64,000 nt of DNA, taken from contig NZ_BTFW01000001.1 of assembly GCF_033242265.1 (NCBI RefSeq), positions 496,001-560,000 of the forward strand, written 5' to 3'. This DNA is from Novosphingobium sp. IK01 (GTDB lineage Bacteria > Pseudomonadota > Alphaproteobacteria > Sphingomonadales > Sphingomonadaceae). The notes below the pieces were generated by a model. That model worked only from the letters and a program-made list of their open reading frames with translations, ran no database searches and was not told the DNA's origin. Below, in pieces: positions 19,328-27,574 of the stretch. Numbering within the stretch: position 1 is the first letter of the stretch; each line of letters opens with the position of its first letter. Position numbers and translations under genes: made by a program.

Positions 19328-19545
19328 GCCGGCAGGTCTCCTGGCTCGCGGGTCATCGCTTGATGCTTGCCTTCCCAGACCTCGCATGATTTTGCGTCCG
19401 GTCCAGTGGCTGCCTCCCCCTCGATGCGGGGGAAGACGTAAGCATCGCGCTCTCCGCTTACAGTTGCAGGGACAGCCACGGATTGGGGCGCCCGCAGGCG
19501 CCCGCACCGTATTCCCGATTAAGCCCCGTTTGGGGCACCGGCACG
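19328..19545 (-). promoter_or_regulatory. Second cobalamin riboswitch, upstream of the NiCoT gene
   Basis: On the minus strand: GCCGGTGCCCC, AATCGGGAA, GGCTGTCCCTGCAACTGTAA, the B12 box (about 19369-19412, with AGCCACTGG and GGGAAGGC) and GCCAGGAGACCTGCCGGC. The 3' flank GGTCCAGGGGATGGCCAGG is nearly identical to that of the first riboswitch. About 190 bases lie between the aptamer and the permease ATG, holding two direct copies of GAGTTCACC (plus-strand reading) about 30 bases apart. Expected effect: less cobalt uptake when adenosylcobalamin is plentiful. Confidence 0.93.
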
Positions 19546-19558
19546 ATCTGGAAGGCCA

Positions 19559-19586
19559 TTTATCGACGCGGGCCCATCAAGGTCAA
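19559..19586 (-). promoter_or_regulatory. Putative sigma-70 type promoter for the riboswitch-NiCoT transcript
   Basis: On the minus strand a TTGACC (complement of 19581-19586) and a GATAAA (complement of 19559-19564) are separated by 16 bases, placing a start site just ahead of the riboswitch 5' end. The position is right; matches are 5/6 and 4/6 to the consensus. Alphaproteobacterial promoters are variable, so this is only a candidate. Confidence 0.45.
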
Positions 19587-19632
19587 GCCCGCATCCGGCC
19601 CGCATGGGGGCCGCAGTGGCGTTGGAGGGCGC

Positions 19633-20226
19633 TCAGCGGTGGCTGGCGTTCCAGGTCTTGACCGCAGCCATGGCCTTTTCGATGTGGGTCAGCGGATTGT
19701 GGTCGGTATAGCTCGACACGATCTTGCCGTCTGGTGCGATGACGTAGGAAGTCCGGTCGGAAAGTGTCTGGCCATTAAAGGAAATCTGGTTCTTGTAGAG
19801 CCCCGCGATCCGGGCGCCGGGGTCGGCGGCGACGGCGAACTTGTCGCGGCATTCGACTTTCGAGAATTCGGCTACGCGCTCGATGTTGCCAGCCGTCACG
19901 CCGATCACGGTGGCGTGCTGGGCCTTGAAGGCATCGGTTGCCTCGGCAAAGGCATGGGCCTCGATCGTGCAGCCGCTGGTGAAGGCCGCCGGGAAGAAAT
20001 AGAGCACGACGGGGCCCTTCTTCAGGCTCTTCCTGAGCGAGAAGTCCATGGCCTTGCCCCCTTGCGCGGCCTTGAGCGTGAAATCAGGCGCGATGGTGCC
20101 TGCGGGAAGTGCGGCCTGTGCCGGAACCGCGCTGGCAGCAAGGGCCAGGGTGCCAAGAGAGCCAAGCATAAACAGGGCCTTGCTGCGTGAAGCGAGGAAA
20201 CGGGGTGAAGCGATGAGGGCGGTCAT
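19633..20226 (-). CDS. Exported peroxiredoxin (AhpC/TSA-type)
   Basis: A 197-residue thioredoxin-fold protein. A cleavable signal peptide is likely: SRSKALFMLGSLGTLALAAS followed by a predicted cut after AQA at about residue 38. The peroxidatic motif PAAFTSGC places the active cysteine at C86; ECRDKFAVAADPGARIA and SYVIAPDGKI are typical BCP/PrxQ segments. It should reduce peroxides in the periplasm. AAGGAG stands 7 bases before the ATG at 20226. It follows the NiCoT locus upstream on the same strand but has its own 170-base divergent promoter region shared with the FAH-family gene. Confidence 0.88.
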   Translation of the reverse strand: MTALIASPRFLASRSKALFMLGSLGTLALAASAVPAQAALPAGTIAPDFTLKAAQGGKAMDFSLRKSLKKGPVVLYFFPAAFTSGCTIEAHAFAEATDAFKAQHATVIGVTAGNIERVAEFSKVECRDKFAVAADPGARIAGLYKNQISFNGQTLSDRTSYVIAPDGKIVSSYTDHNPLTHIEKAMAAVKTWNASHR

Positions 20227-20308
20227 GGGATGCTCCTTGGCGGAAATTGGGGGCGGAAACGGGCCCGGCTGTTTACGGGTGTTGTAATGCGGAACGGGCA
20301 AAAGGCGC

Positions 20309-20379
20309 GCGCAAACTTGCGCAAAAAACGCAGGTCAGGGCGTTTGCGGCGCAGAACCCCTGTTTTTACCCGCAAACGC
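20309..20379. promoter_or_regulatory. Divergent intergenic region with two dyads
   Basis: Between the peroxiredoxin ATG and the FAH-family ATG lie two inverted repeats. One is the compact GCGCAAACTTGCGC at about 20310-20324; the other is GCGTTTGCGG (20340-20349) with CCGCAAACGC (20370-20379), arms 20 bases apart. All four arms share a GCAAAC/GTTTGC core, which looks like repeated sites of one dimeric regulator. The regulator is unknown. Confidence 0.4.
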
Positions 20380-20398
20380 GCTTGAAAGCGCAGGCGCC

Positions 20399-21148
20399 AT
20401 GCCGCACAAATCGGCCATGACTGAAATGCCTGTCCCTTCGCTTCCTCCCGCGCCCAGCCTGGCTGTCGTGGGCAGCACGGCCCGTTTTCCGGTCGGGCGG
20501 ATTTTCTGCGTGGGGCGCAACTATGCCGATCATGCCCGCGAGATGGGCGCCGATCCGGTGCGCGAGGCGCCGTTCTTCTTCACCAAGGGGCCCCACGCCA
20601 TTCTCGACGCAGGCGGTGCGCAAGGGGCGAACCTGCCCTACCCGACGCAGACCGCCAACCTGCACCACGAGATCGAACTCGTCGTGGCCATTGGCGTTGG
20701 CGGCGCTGACATCGCGCCCGAGGCCGTGGCCGATCATGTCTTCGGCCATGCCGTGGGGATCGATTTTACCCGCCGCGACCGTCAGGACGAGGCCAAGGCG
20801 GCGCGCCGTCCGTGGGACATGTCGAAGAGCTTCGATGGCGCCGGGCCGGTCGGGGCGATCACGCCGGGGGGCGCCCCGCTCGACGGGGACAGCGCGATCA
20901 CGCTCGATGTCGATGGCGTGCGTGTCCAGTCGGGCCACCTTGGCGCGATGATCTGGGGCGAGGCCGAACTCGTCGCGGAACTCTCGCGCTGGCAGGCCTT
21001 GCAGCCGGGCGACCTCATCTTCACCGGCACGCCCGCCGGGGTCGGCGCGGTGGGCGTGGGCGCGCGTCTGGTCGGGCAGGTCGACGGGCTTGAGCCGGTG
21101 GTTGTGACGATCGGCGACCGGTCTGTCCCGGACAATGCTCGGTCGTGA
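20399..21148 (+). CDS. Fumarylacetoacetate hydrolase family protein
   Basis: A 249-residue FAH-superfamily enzyme. RIFCVGRNYADHAREMG opens the fold, PFFFTKGPHAI and HHEIELVVAIG (metal-binding H-x-E...E) follow, and FTGTPAGVG near residue 212 is the family signature. The short form with this motif set resembles fumarylpyruvate or acylpyruvate hydrolases (NagK-like) rather than the eukaryote-type FAH; substrate is not determinable. The ATG at 20417 is an alternative start. No catabolic partners are adjacent; the next gene is an aromatic-acid efflux protein. Confidence 0.85.
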   Translation: MPHKSAMTEMPVPSLPPAPSLAVVGSTARFPVGRIFCVGRNYADHAREMGADPVREAPFFFTKGPHAILDAGGAQGANLPYPTQTANLHHEIELVVAIGVGGADIAPEAVADHVFGHAVGIDFTRRDRQDEAKAARRPWDMSKSFDGAGPVGAITPGGAPLDGDSAITLDVDGVRVQSGHLGAMIWGEAELVAELSRWQALQPGDLIFTGTPAGVGAVGVGARLVGQVDGLEPVVVTIGDRSVPDNARS

Positions 21149-21242
21149 CAGCGCAAACAGGGTTTGCCTGAGAGTTTCTGGTCCCGGAATGTTTGCCCGG
21201 CATGCGTTTGCCTTGCCGGACATGGAAAGAGATTGATCGGCC

Positions 21243-23408
21243 ATGGCCGCCCCGCCGCTCAGCTTTGCTGGCGTTTACGAATCCTTGCGTATTCCGACGC
21301 TGCGCGATCTGGTGTTTTCGGCCAAGGCCTATCTGGCGGCGGCCGTGGCGCTGTTCATCGGGTTCAGCCAGGGGCTTGAAAAGCCCTATTGGGCGGTGCT
21401 GACGATCTATAGCGTGCTCACGCCCCCTGAATCCGGGGCGATCCGCTCCAAGGCGATGTTCCGCCTGATCGGAACGCTGGCGGGCGGGGTGATGATGATC
21501 GGCCTGACCGCCCTGTTCGGCGACCAGTTGGGCATTCTGGTGACCGCGACGATTGCGGTCGTCACGCTGGCCACGTTCCTGCGGCAGGCCGACCGGACCC
21601 CGAGCAACTACCTGTGGTTCTCGACCGGGATCACCATGGCGGTGATCGGGTTGACGAACCTGATGCAGCCCGAGAACGTGTTCGCTGCAACCACCGCGCG
21701 GGTGGCCGAGATCACGCTGGGCATCCTCGTGGTCACGGCGGTCGACGCGATGTTCTGGCCCCGGCCGATGACGCCCGATTTTCTCGACACGATGACCAAA
21801 TGGCGGGGCGACGTGCAGCACTGGGTGCTCGACGCGCTCAGCCTGACCGCCGCCCAGACTTCAGGCGACGAGCGCCGCATGGCCTTGCGGCAGGGCTTGC
21901 GCGACCTGACCAAGGCTGTGGGCGAAATCGACGGCAAGGCGGTCCAGCTTCCCTATGATGTGGTCGCGGTCGTGCCCCGGCGGCGCCAGATCGATCTCGT
22001 GCGGCGCCAGACGGTCAGCCTGATTGCCGATCTGGCGGGCATCGAGATCTGGGCGCGCTCGCTCCGGCGCGACCTGCTGCTGCACAGCCATCTGGGCGCA
22101 GTGCTCGATGCGGTCAGCGACTGGGTGCGCGAAAGCCATGCGGCCGGCCATTCTCAGGCGGTGAGCATCGCCACGCGGGGCGATGCGCTGATCGCCGATT
22201 TGCAGGCGCGCCGGGCCGCGCTCGACCCCCGCGACGGGCGCACCACGCTGACCGAACGCGGGCTGATCACGCGGCTGGCGGCCTTTGTGCGCGACTGGAG
22301 CGATCTTTTGCTGGCCTTGCGGTCGGTCGAGACGGGCGAGGCCCTGCCACGCCGCCTCGACGTGATCGCCCGCGCGGCGCGGCCCGTGCGCAGCGTCGAC
22401 TATCTGGGGGCGGTGCTCGACATCCTGCCGATGGTCCTCTCGATGACCAGCGCCGCCGTGCTGTGGTATTGCACGGCCTGGAACGCGGGAGGCGGGGCCT
22501 TGCTGTTCTCGCTGATCGGCTGCGTGTTCCTGATCGGGCAGGGGCAGGTGCTGCGCTCGAGCGCCGGGCTGATGACGTGGATCATCACCGCCTTTGCGTT
22601 CGTGTTCCTCTATCAGTTCGCGATCCTGCCCCGTGTCACCGATTTTCCGGTGCTGATCGCGGTGCTGGGGTGCCTGCTCCTGCCCGCAGGACTGTTGATG
22701 ACGATGAGCATGGCCGGCATGCTGATCTGCGTCTACGTGTTCTCGTTCCTCGGGCTTCAGGATGCCTATGCCGGGGATTTCAACCAGAGCCTGCAAACCC
22801 TCAACGGATCGCTGGTGGGGCTGATGATCGCCATCGCCTGGCTTCATGCCTGCAACTATGACCGGGGACGCTTCAGCGTGCGCCGTCTGGTCGGCGCAGC
22901 GCGGCAGGATGTCTATGACATCGCGCGGGCACGGCATTTGCCCGACCCGCAGCGCTTCCTGTTCCTCGCGATCGACCGCCTTGCGCTCTATTTTCCCGCC
23001 GCCGAACTGGTGGCCGACGGAAAGCCGCTGCCACGCCTGCGGATGATCGATGATTTTGCGGTGGGCATGAACCTGATGATCATCCGGGCCGAGGCGGCGC
23101 ATATGCCGCCCGTGCTTGCCGGCAAGCTCGAACAGGTCCGGCGCGAGGTCGCGCGGGTCTATGAGCGGCACCGGTTCGAGCGGCCCTTGCTGGCCGCGAT
23201 GCGCCCTGCCGAGCTTGGCGATGATCCGCGCGGCGACCTGTCCGGCGATCTTCCGGGCGAGGCGCTGCTCGTGCTGGTCGACGATGCGCTTGAGGAAGCC
23301 GCGCGCACCGATGTGCACGATCACGAGCATCTTCTCGAAGCGCTCACCGGCCTCTACCTTGCCCTCGCCGATATCCGTTCCCTGCCGCCGGGCCCGATTG
23401 CATCATGA
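21243..23408 (+). CDS. FUSC/AaeB family inner-membrane efflux protein
   Basis: A 721-residue protein with two blocks of about five to six membrane helices (roughly residues 25-165 and 390-515) separated by and followed by cytoplasmic domains, the layout of AaeB/FUSC proteins. KPYWAVLTIYSVLTPPESG and TLAGGVMMIGL are typical N-terminal FUSC motifs. In Escherichia coli AaeB exports p-hydroxybenzoate and related aromatic acids with AaeA. The gene overlaps the DUF1656 gene by 4 bases. The substrate here is inferred only from the family. Confidence 0.88.
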   Translation: MAAPPLSFAGVYESLRIPTLRDLVFSAKAYLAAAVALFIGFSQGLEKPYWAVLTIYSVLTPPESGAIRSKAMFRLIGTLAGGVMMIGLTALFGDQLGILVTATIAVVTLATFLRQADRTPSNYLWFSTGITMAVIGLTNLMQPENVFAATTARVAEITLGILVVTAVDAMFWPRPMTPDFLDTMTKWRGDVQHWVLDALSLTAAQTSGDERRMALRQGLRDLTKAVGEIDGKAVQLPYDVVAVVPRRRQIDLVRRQTVSLIADLAGIEIWARSLRRDLLLHSHLGAVLDAVSDWVRESHAAGHSQAVSIATRGDALIADLQARRAALDPRDGRTTLTERGLITRLAAFVRDWSDLLLALRSVETGEALPRRLDVIARAARPVRSVDYLGAVLDILPMVLSMTSAAVLWYCTAWNAGGGALLFSLIGCVFLIGQGQVLRSSAGLMTWIITAFAFVFLYQFAILPRVTDFPVLIAVLGCLLLPAGLLMTMSMAGMLICVYVFSFLGLQDAYAGDFNQSLQTLNGSLVGLMIAIAWLHACNYDRGRFSVRRLVGAARQDVYDIARARHLPDPQRFLFLAIDRLALYFPAAELVADGKPLPRLRMIDDFAVGMNLMIIRAEAAHMPPVLAGKLEQVRREVARVYERHRFERPLLAAMRPAELGDDPRGDLSGDLPGEALLVLVDDALEEAARTDVHDHEHLLEALTGLYLALADIRSLPPGPIAS

Positions 23409-23674
23409 AACAGAACTTCCTGATTGGCGGGGTGATCCTCTCGCCGCTGGTGCCGCAAGTCCTGCTGGCCCTGATGCTCACGGTGATCCTTTCGATCGTC
23501 CTGATGCGGCTGGGGTTCTACCGGCTGGTGTGGCACCGTTCGCTCGTGGAACTTTCGCTGTTCTGCATCCTTCTCGGACTGGTGGTGGTGCTCGACCCCC
23601 TGGGGATCATCATGGCTATCCTTTCTCCCCACAGCGGCCTTGCTCCTTTTTCTTTTGGTGGACTGACCCGATGA
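23405..23674 (+). CDS. DUF1656 small membrane protein (AaeX-like)
   Basis: An 89-residue protein with two hydrophobic helices (about residues 15-35 and 45-65), the normal form of DUF1656/AaeX. It contains LMLTVILSIVLMRLGFYRLV and RSLVELSLFCILLGLVVV. It lies exactly between the FUSC gene and the HlyD adaptor with 4-base overlaps on both sides, as in aae operons. Function of AaeX is not established. Confidence 0.85.
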   Translation: MKQNFLIGGVILSPLVPQVLLALMLTVILSIVLMRLGFYRLVWHRSLVELSLFCILLGLVVVLDPLGIIMAILSPHSGLAPFSFGGLTR

Positions 23675-24681
23675 CCAGACTGATGCCGGCGCTTGGACGC
23701 GTCGCGCTTACCCTTCTTCTGCTGGCCGGCGCGGGGGTCGCGCTGTTTGTCGTGTGGGGCCACTACGAGAACGATCCCTGGACGCGCGATGGCAGTGTCG
23801 AGGCCGATGTGGTTCAGGTGAGCGCCGACGTGAGCGGCCTCGTCTCGCAGATCCGGGTACACGACAACCAGTTCGTCCATGTCGGCGACGTGCTGTTCAC
23901 CATCGACGAGGACCGCTACGAGGCTCAGTTCGAGCAGGCCGAGGCCGCCGTCGCCACCGCAAAAGCCAATATCGCCAATGCCCGCGCAGGGATCGTGAGC
24001 GCGCAGGCGGCCCTGGCCAATGCCCGCCGCGAACAGGCGCGTTATCTGAGCCTTGGCGATCTGGTCAGCCGCGAGGTGCAGGACCAGCGCACGACCACCG
24101 TCGAGCAGGACCGGGCCGCGCTGGCGCAGGCCGAGGCCACGCTCGCCCAGGCGCGGGCGGGGCTCGATCAGGCGGTCGCCAACCGCAAGCTCGCCCATGT
24201 CAATCTCGACCGCTCGTCGGTCCGGGCGGGGGTCAATGGCTTCATCACCGGTTTCAGCCTGCGTCCGGGCGATTTCGTGACCGCCGGTTCGCCCCGCTTC
24301 GCGCTGCTCGATACCGACAGCTATTATGTGCTGGGCTATCTGGAGGAAACCAAGCTCCACCGCTTCGAGATCGGCGACAGGGCGAAGATCACCCTGCTGG
24401 GCGACGGACGCCCGCTGTGGGGCCATGTCGAGAGCCTGTCGGCGGGGATCACCGACCGCCAGCAGAACAGTTCGGGCGTTCTCCTGCCCAACATCACCCC
24501 CACGTTCAGCTGGGTCCGTCTGGCCCAGCGCGTGCCGGTTCGCGTGGCGATCGACAGCGTGCCCGCCGGTCTGCGGCTGGTGGCCGGGCGCACGGCCACG
24601 GTCACGATCTTGACCGATGGCCAGGCCGACGGGGAGACGGGCGGGAAGGCTACCCTCCGGTCTGGCCGGAAGCCGTCGTGA
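23671..24681 (+). CDS. HlyD-family periplasmic adaptor (AaeA-like)
   Basis: A 336-residue membrane-fusion protein. One N-terminal anchor (residues 8-30), ENDPWTRDGSVEADVVQVS (typical of AaeA/EmrA-like adaptors), a biotinyl-lipoyl half GLVSQIRVHDNQFVHVGD, a long alanine/glutamine-rich coiled-coil hairpin (about 95-170), and a second lipoyl half VRAGVNGFITGFSLRPGDFV are visible in order. It should bridge the FUSC protein and the outer-membrane channel encoded next. The ATG at 23671 overlaps the DUF1656 stop; a longer in-frame reading is not supported. Confidence 0.9.
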   Translation: MTRLMPALGRVALTLLLLAGAGVALFVVWGHYENDPWTRDGSVEADVVQVSADVSGLVSQIRVHDNQFVHVGDVLFTIDEDRYEAQFEQAEAAVATAKANIANARAGIVSAQAALANARREQARYLSLGDLVSREVQDQRTTTVEQDRAALAQAEATLAQARAGLDQAVANRKLAHVNLDRSSVRAGVNGFITGFSLRPGDFVTAGSPRFALLDTDSYYVLGYLEETKLHRFEIGDRAKITLLGDGRPLWGHVESLSAGITDRQQNSSGVLLPNITPTFSWVRLAQRVPVRVAIDSVPAGLRLVAGRTATVTILTDGQADGETGGKATLRSGRKPS

Positions 24682-26156
24682 AGCGGGGTTTGCTCAGGGC
24701 GTCCGCGCTGGCGGCGGGCCTGCCCCTGGCGCTGCTGGCCGGGTGTACGGTCGGCCCGGATTATCGCGCGCCAGCGGTGATGACCGGCAAGGCACCGGTT
24801 CCCCCGCTCGCCACGCAAGGCGCGGCGGCCTTCGAGGCGGCCCGCCCGTTGCCCGCCCACTGGTGGCATCTCTATGACGATCCGCGCCTCGATGCGCTGG
24901 TCGACAAGGCGCTGGTCCACAATACCGACTTGCGGGTTGCGCTCGCCACGCTCGAACAGACGCGCGCGCAATTGCGCGAGATCGAGGTGCAGCGCACGCC
25001 CCAGACGGGCCTCACCGTCGATCCCAGCTATGCCAAGCTGTCGGGCGATGCGCGCGGGGTCGGGCAATCGATTCCGACCACCGCGATCTATGATGCGGCG
25101 GCGAGCCTTTCCTACAACCTCGACCTGTTCGGGCAATTGCGCCGCTCGGTCGAGGCCGGGCGGGCCGATGTCGGGGCGGCACAGGCCGCGCTCGATCTGG
25201 CGCGGGTCAATGTCGCGGGGCAGACGGCCTCGGCCTATGCCTCGGTCTGTTCGGCAGGCTTGCAGATCGCGGTGACGCAACGCTCGATCGCGGTCGCGCG
25301 CCATGCGCTCGATGTCACGCAGCGGCGCTTTGACGCCGGGATTGCCGGGGCCAACGATGTCGTCCGGGCGCGCACGCTCTTGCGCCAGACCGAAGCGGGG
25401 CTGCCCGGCCTCGATGCCGCGCGGCAGGCGGCGCTGTTCACGCTGGCGACCCTGACCGGTGACACGCCCGAGGCTTTTCCCGCTGCCGTGGCCACATGCG
25501 CGACGCCACCGCTCGTCCGCCAGCCCATCCCCGTGGGCGACGGGGCGGCCTTGCTGGCGCGGCGGCCCGATGTGCGTCAGGCCGAGCGTTCGCTGGCCGC
25601 TGCCGTCGCGACCATCGGGGTGAGCACGGCGGGGCTCTATCCGTCGGTTTCGCTGGGCGGTTCGTTCGGGACGACGGCGACCGCGCTGGGCCATGTGGCG
25701 CAATCGCGCGCGTTTCACTGGAGCGTGGGGCCGCTGATCACCTGGCATGTGCCCAACCTGAGCGCGGCGAGGGCGCAGATCGCGGGTTCCAATGCCGCCG
25801 CGCGGGGCGCGCTCGCCCGGTTCGACGGCACGGTGCTGACGGCCCTGCGCGAGAGCGACACTGCGCTTGTCCGGCTGGCCCGGCAGATGGACAACGAACG
25901 CGCGCTGGGCGCTGCGCGCGACGATGCCGCCACCGCCCAGCGCAATGTCGAGCGCCTCTATGCCGGGGGCGTGGGCGAGTTTCTCGATACGCTCGACGCC
26001 GAACGCACGCTGATCCAGTCCGAAAACAGCCTCGCGCAGGCCACCGCCCAGGTCTCGCAGGATCAGGTCAGCCTGTTTATGACGCTGGGCGGAGGCTGGG
26101 AGGAAGCCCCGGCGGTGGAGGGCATCGCGCTCGATGGGGTGGAGCAGGGCAAGTGA
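24678..26156 (+). CDS. Outer-membrane efflux lipoprotein (NodT/TolC-type)
   Basis: A 492-residue outer-membrane channel subunit. It uses a GTG start overlapping the adaptor stop in GTGA. A lipoprotein signal ends in LLAGC with the lipidated cysteine near residue 21, then TVGPDYRAP, the standard NodT-family opening. Two OEP repeats follow; WWHLYDDPRLDALVDKAL and LNTDLRV-like segments and the late RPDVRQAERSLAAA and LDTLDAERTLIQSE motifs mark the repeats. It completes the pump of the preceding three genes. Confidence 0.9.
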   Translation: MKRGLLRASALAAGLPLALLAGCTVGPDYRAPAVMTGKAPVPPLATQGAAAFEAARPLPAHWWHLYDDPRLDALVDKALVHNTDLRVALATLEQTRAQLREIEVQRTPQTGLTVDPSYAKLSGDARGVGQSIPTTAIYDAAASLSYNLDLFGQLRRSVEAGRADVGAAQAALDLARVNVAGQTASAYASVCSAGLQIAVTQRSIAVARHALDVTQRRFDAGIAGANDVVRARTLLRQTEAGLPGLDAARQAALFTLATLTGDTPEAFPAAVATCATPPLVRQPIPVGDGAALLARRPDVRQAERSLAAAVATIGVSTAGLYPSVSLGGSFGTTATALGHVAQSRAFHWSVGPLITWHVPNLSAARAQIAGSNAAARGALARFDGTVLTALRESDTALVRLARQMDNERALGAARDDAATAQRNVERLYAGGVGEFLDTLDAERTLIQSENSLAQATAQVSQDQVSLFMTLGGGWEEAPAVEGIALDGVEQGK

Positions 26157-26237
26157 GGCGTGCCCGGTCTTTTGCCCGATCTCTTGATTGCGGTCTTTTG
26201 ATTGCGCTGGGCCGTCCTGCGGGCCTATGACCCTGCC

Positions 26238-27146
26238 ATGTCCATCGAACATCGCCGCGACGTCATCCGTGACCTGACCACGTTCGTCGTCGTGGCGCGC
26301 GAACTCAATTTCACGCGCGCAGCGGCCAAGCTGGGGGTCACGCAGTCGGCGCTCAGCTACACGATCAAGGTTCTCGAAGAGCGGATCGGCGTGCGCCTGT
26401 TGACCCGTACCACCCGCAGCGTGGGCCTGACCGAGGCAGGGGAACGGCTTCTCGACGAGGCCGGGCGCCATCTCGACGGGATCGAGCAGGTGCTCACCTG
26501 CATCAGCGGCCACAACGACCGCCCGGCCGGCATGGTGCGCATCGTCGCCTCCGACCATATCGCCGCGAGTGTCATCCAGCCCGCGATGGTCGATGTCCTG
26601 ACCAGATACCCGGAGATCAACCTCGAACTGCTGATCGACAATGCGATGGCCGACATCGTGGCCGAGCGGTGCGATGCCGGGGTGCGTCTGGGCGATCATC
26701 TGGCTTCGGACATGATCGTCCTGCCGCTGGGTCCGGAACTGCGCATGGCCGCCGTGGCGACCCCGGCCTATTTCGAGGCCCATGGGCGGCCCCGCATGCC
26801 TGCCGACCTCAACGGACACAATTGCCTGGCCTTTCGCATGCAGTCGGTCGGCAACCTTTATGCGTGGGAGTTCGAGAAGGACGGCAAGGTCGTGAGCGTG
26901 CGGCCACAGGGGCAATTCGTCAGCAATGATCCCGCGCAGATCCTGGTGGCGGCGCTCAAGGGGGTGGGGATTGCCTTCATGAAGGAAATCTCGGTCCAGG
27001 CCTATCTGGAGGATGGGCGGCTGGAGCGCGTGATGGAGGACTGGTGCCCCGGTTTCGGGCGCTATTGCCTCTATTATCCGGCGGCCAAGCAGCCGACGGC
27101 AGCCTTTGAAGTGGTGCTCGACACCTTGCGCGACGGCTTGCAGTGA
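26238..27146 (+). CDS. LysR-family transcriptional regulator
   Basis: A 302-residue LysR protein: N-terminal winged helix LTTFVVVARELNFTRAAAKLGVTQSALS followed, out of frame of this quotation, by the linker helix and LLTRTTRSVGLTEAGERLL, then a LysR substrate domain beginning PAGMVRIVASDH. It is downstream of and codirectional with the aromatic-acid pump genes, 81 bases away, so it may be the AaeR-like regulator of that set. It also sits directly upstream of the RND operon. The ATG at 26238 was chosen as the one immediately before the HTH; an upstream start at 26202 is possible. Confidence 0.88.
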   Translation: MSIEHRRDVIRDLTTFVVVARELNFTRAAAKLGVTQSALSYTIKVLEERIGVRLLTRTTRSVGLTEAGERLLDEAGRHLDGIEQVLTCISGHNDRPAGMVRIVASDHIAASVIQPAMVDVLTRYPEINLELLIDNAMADIVAERCDAGVRLGDHLASDMIVLPLGPELRMAAVATPAYFEAHGRPRMPADLNGHNCLAFRMQSVGNLYAWEFEKDGKVVSVRPQGQFVSNDPAQILVAALKGVGIAFMKEISVQAYLEDGRLERVMEDWCPGFGRYCLYYPAAKQPTAAFEVVLDTLRDGLQ

Positions 27147-27574
27147 CGGCTCATTGACAAGGCTGCTTTATTGATGGATGCTCGCCCCATGGCCGGAACA
27201 GCACCGTGCATGGGCTTTTTGGCTGATATTCCAACGATTCTGGCTCGTGACTCCGGTTTTTTAGCTTCACATCCTGCCCCTGAAGCGTGCTCTGTGTGGG
27301 TTTGGCGCGGGCAGGGGCCATTCTGGCGGGGCCGGAAACAGGTGTTTCCGGCACGCATTTATCGACCTGATTCATAACTGCATCAAAAGTACGGCATATA
27401 GCCAAGCCATTGCCTGCCATTTAAACACTGTATCAGGCGTCAGGTGGCCTCGCGCGGGTTTTGCGCGACCTCCTGGCACGCATCATCATAATCGGGTCTG
27501 ATGTCAGGCGTCCTCGACATGTTTCGCAAGAATGTCGGGGCTGTCAGGCATTCAGGTGCGTCGGAGAAATGACA
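27147..27574 (+). promoter_or_regulatory. 428-base regulatory region upstream of the RND operon
   Basis: No gene is supported here, and base composition is less GC-rich than the surroundings. A TTGACA at about 27154 lies near its start. A perfect 10-bp inverted repeat GCCGGAAACA/TGTTTCCGGC with a 2-base centre is at 27331-27352. Three spaced copies of TCAGGC occur at 27433, 27504 and 27544, the first two extended to TCAGGCGTC. These look like operator material for the pump genes. GGAG precedes the adaptor ATG by 8 bases. Confidence 0.5.

Noticed and set aside
27151..27420. Small minus-strand frames between the LysR and RND genes
   Set aside because: No ribosome-binding site or family resemblance; they lie in a region with operator-like repeats.
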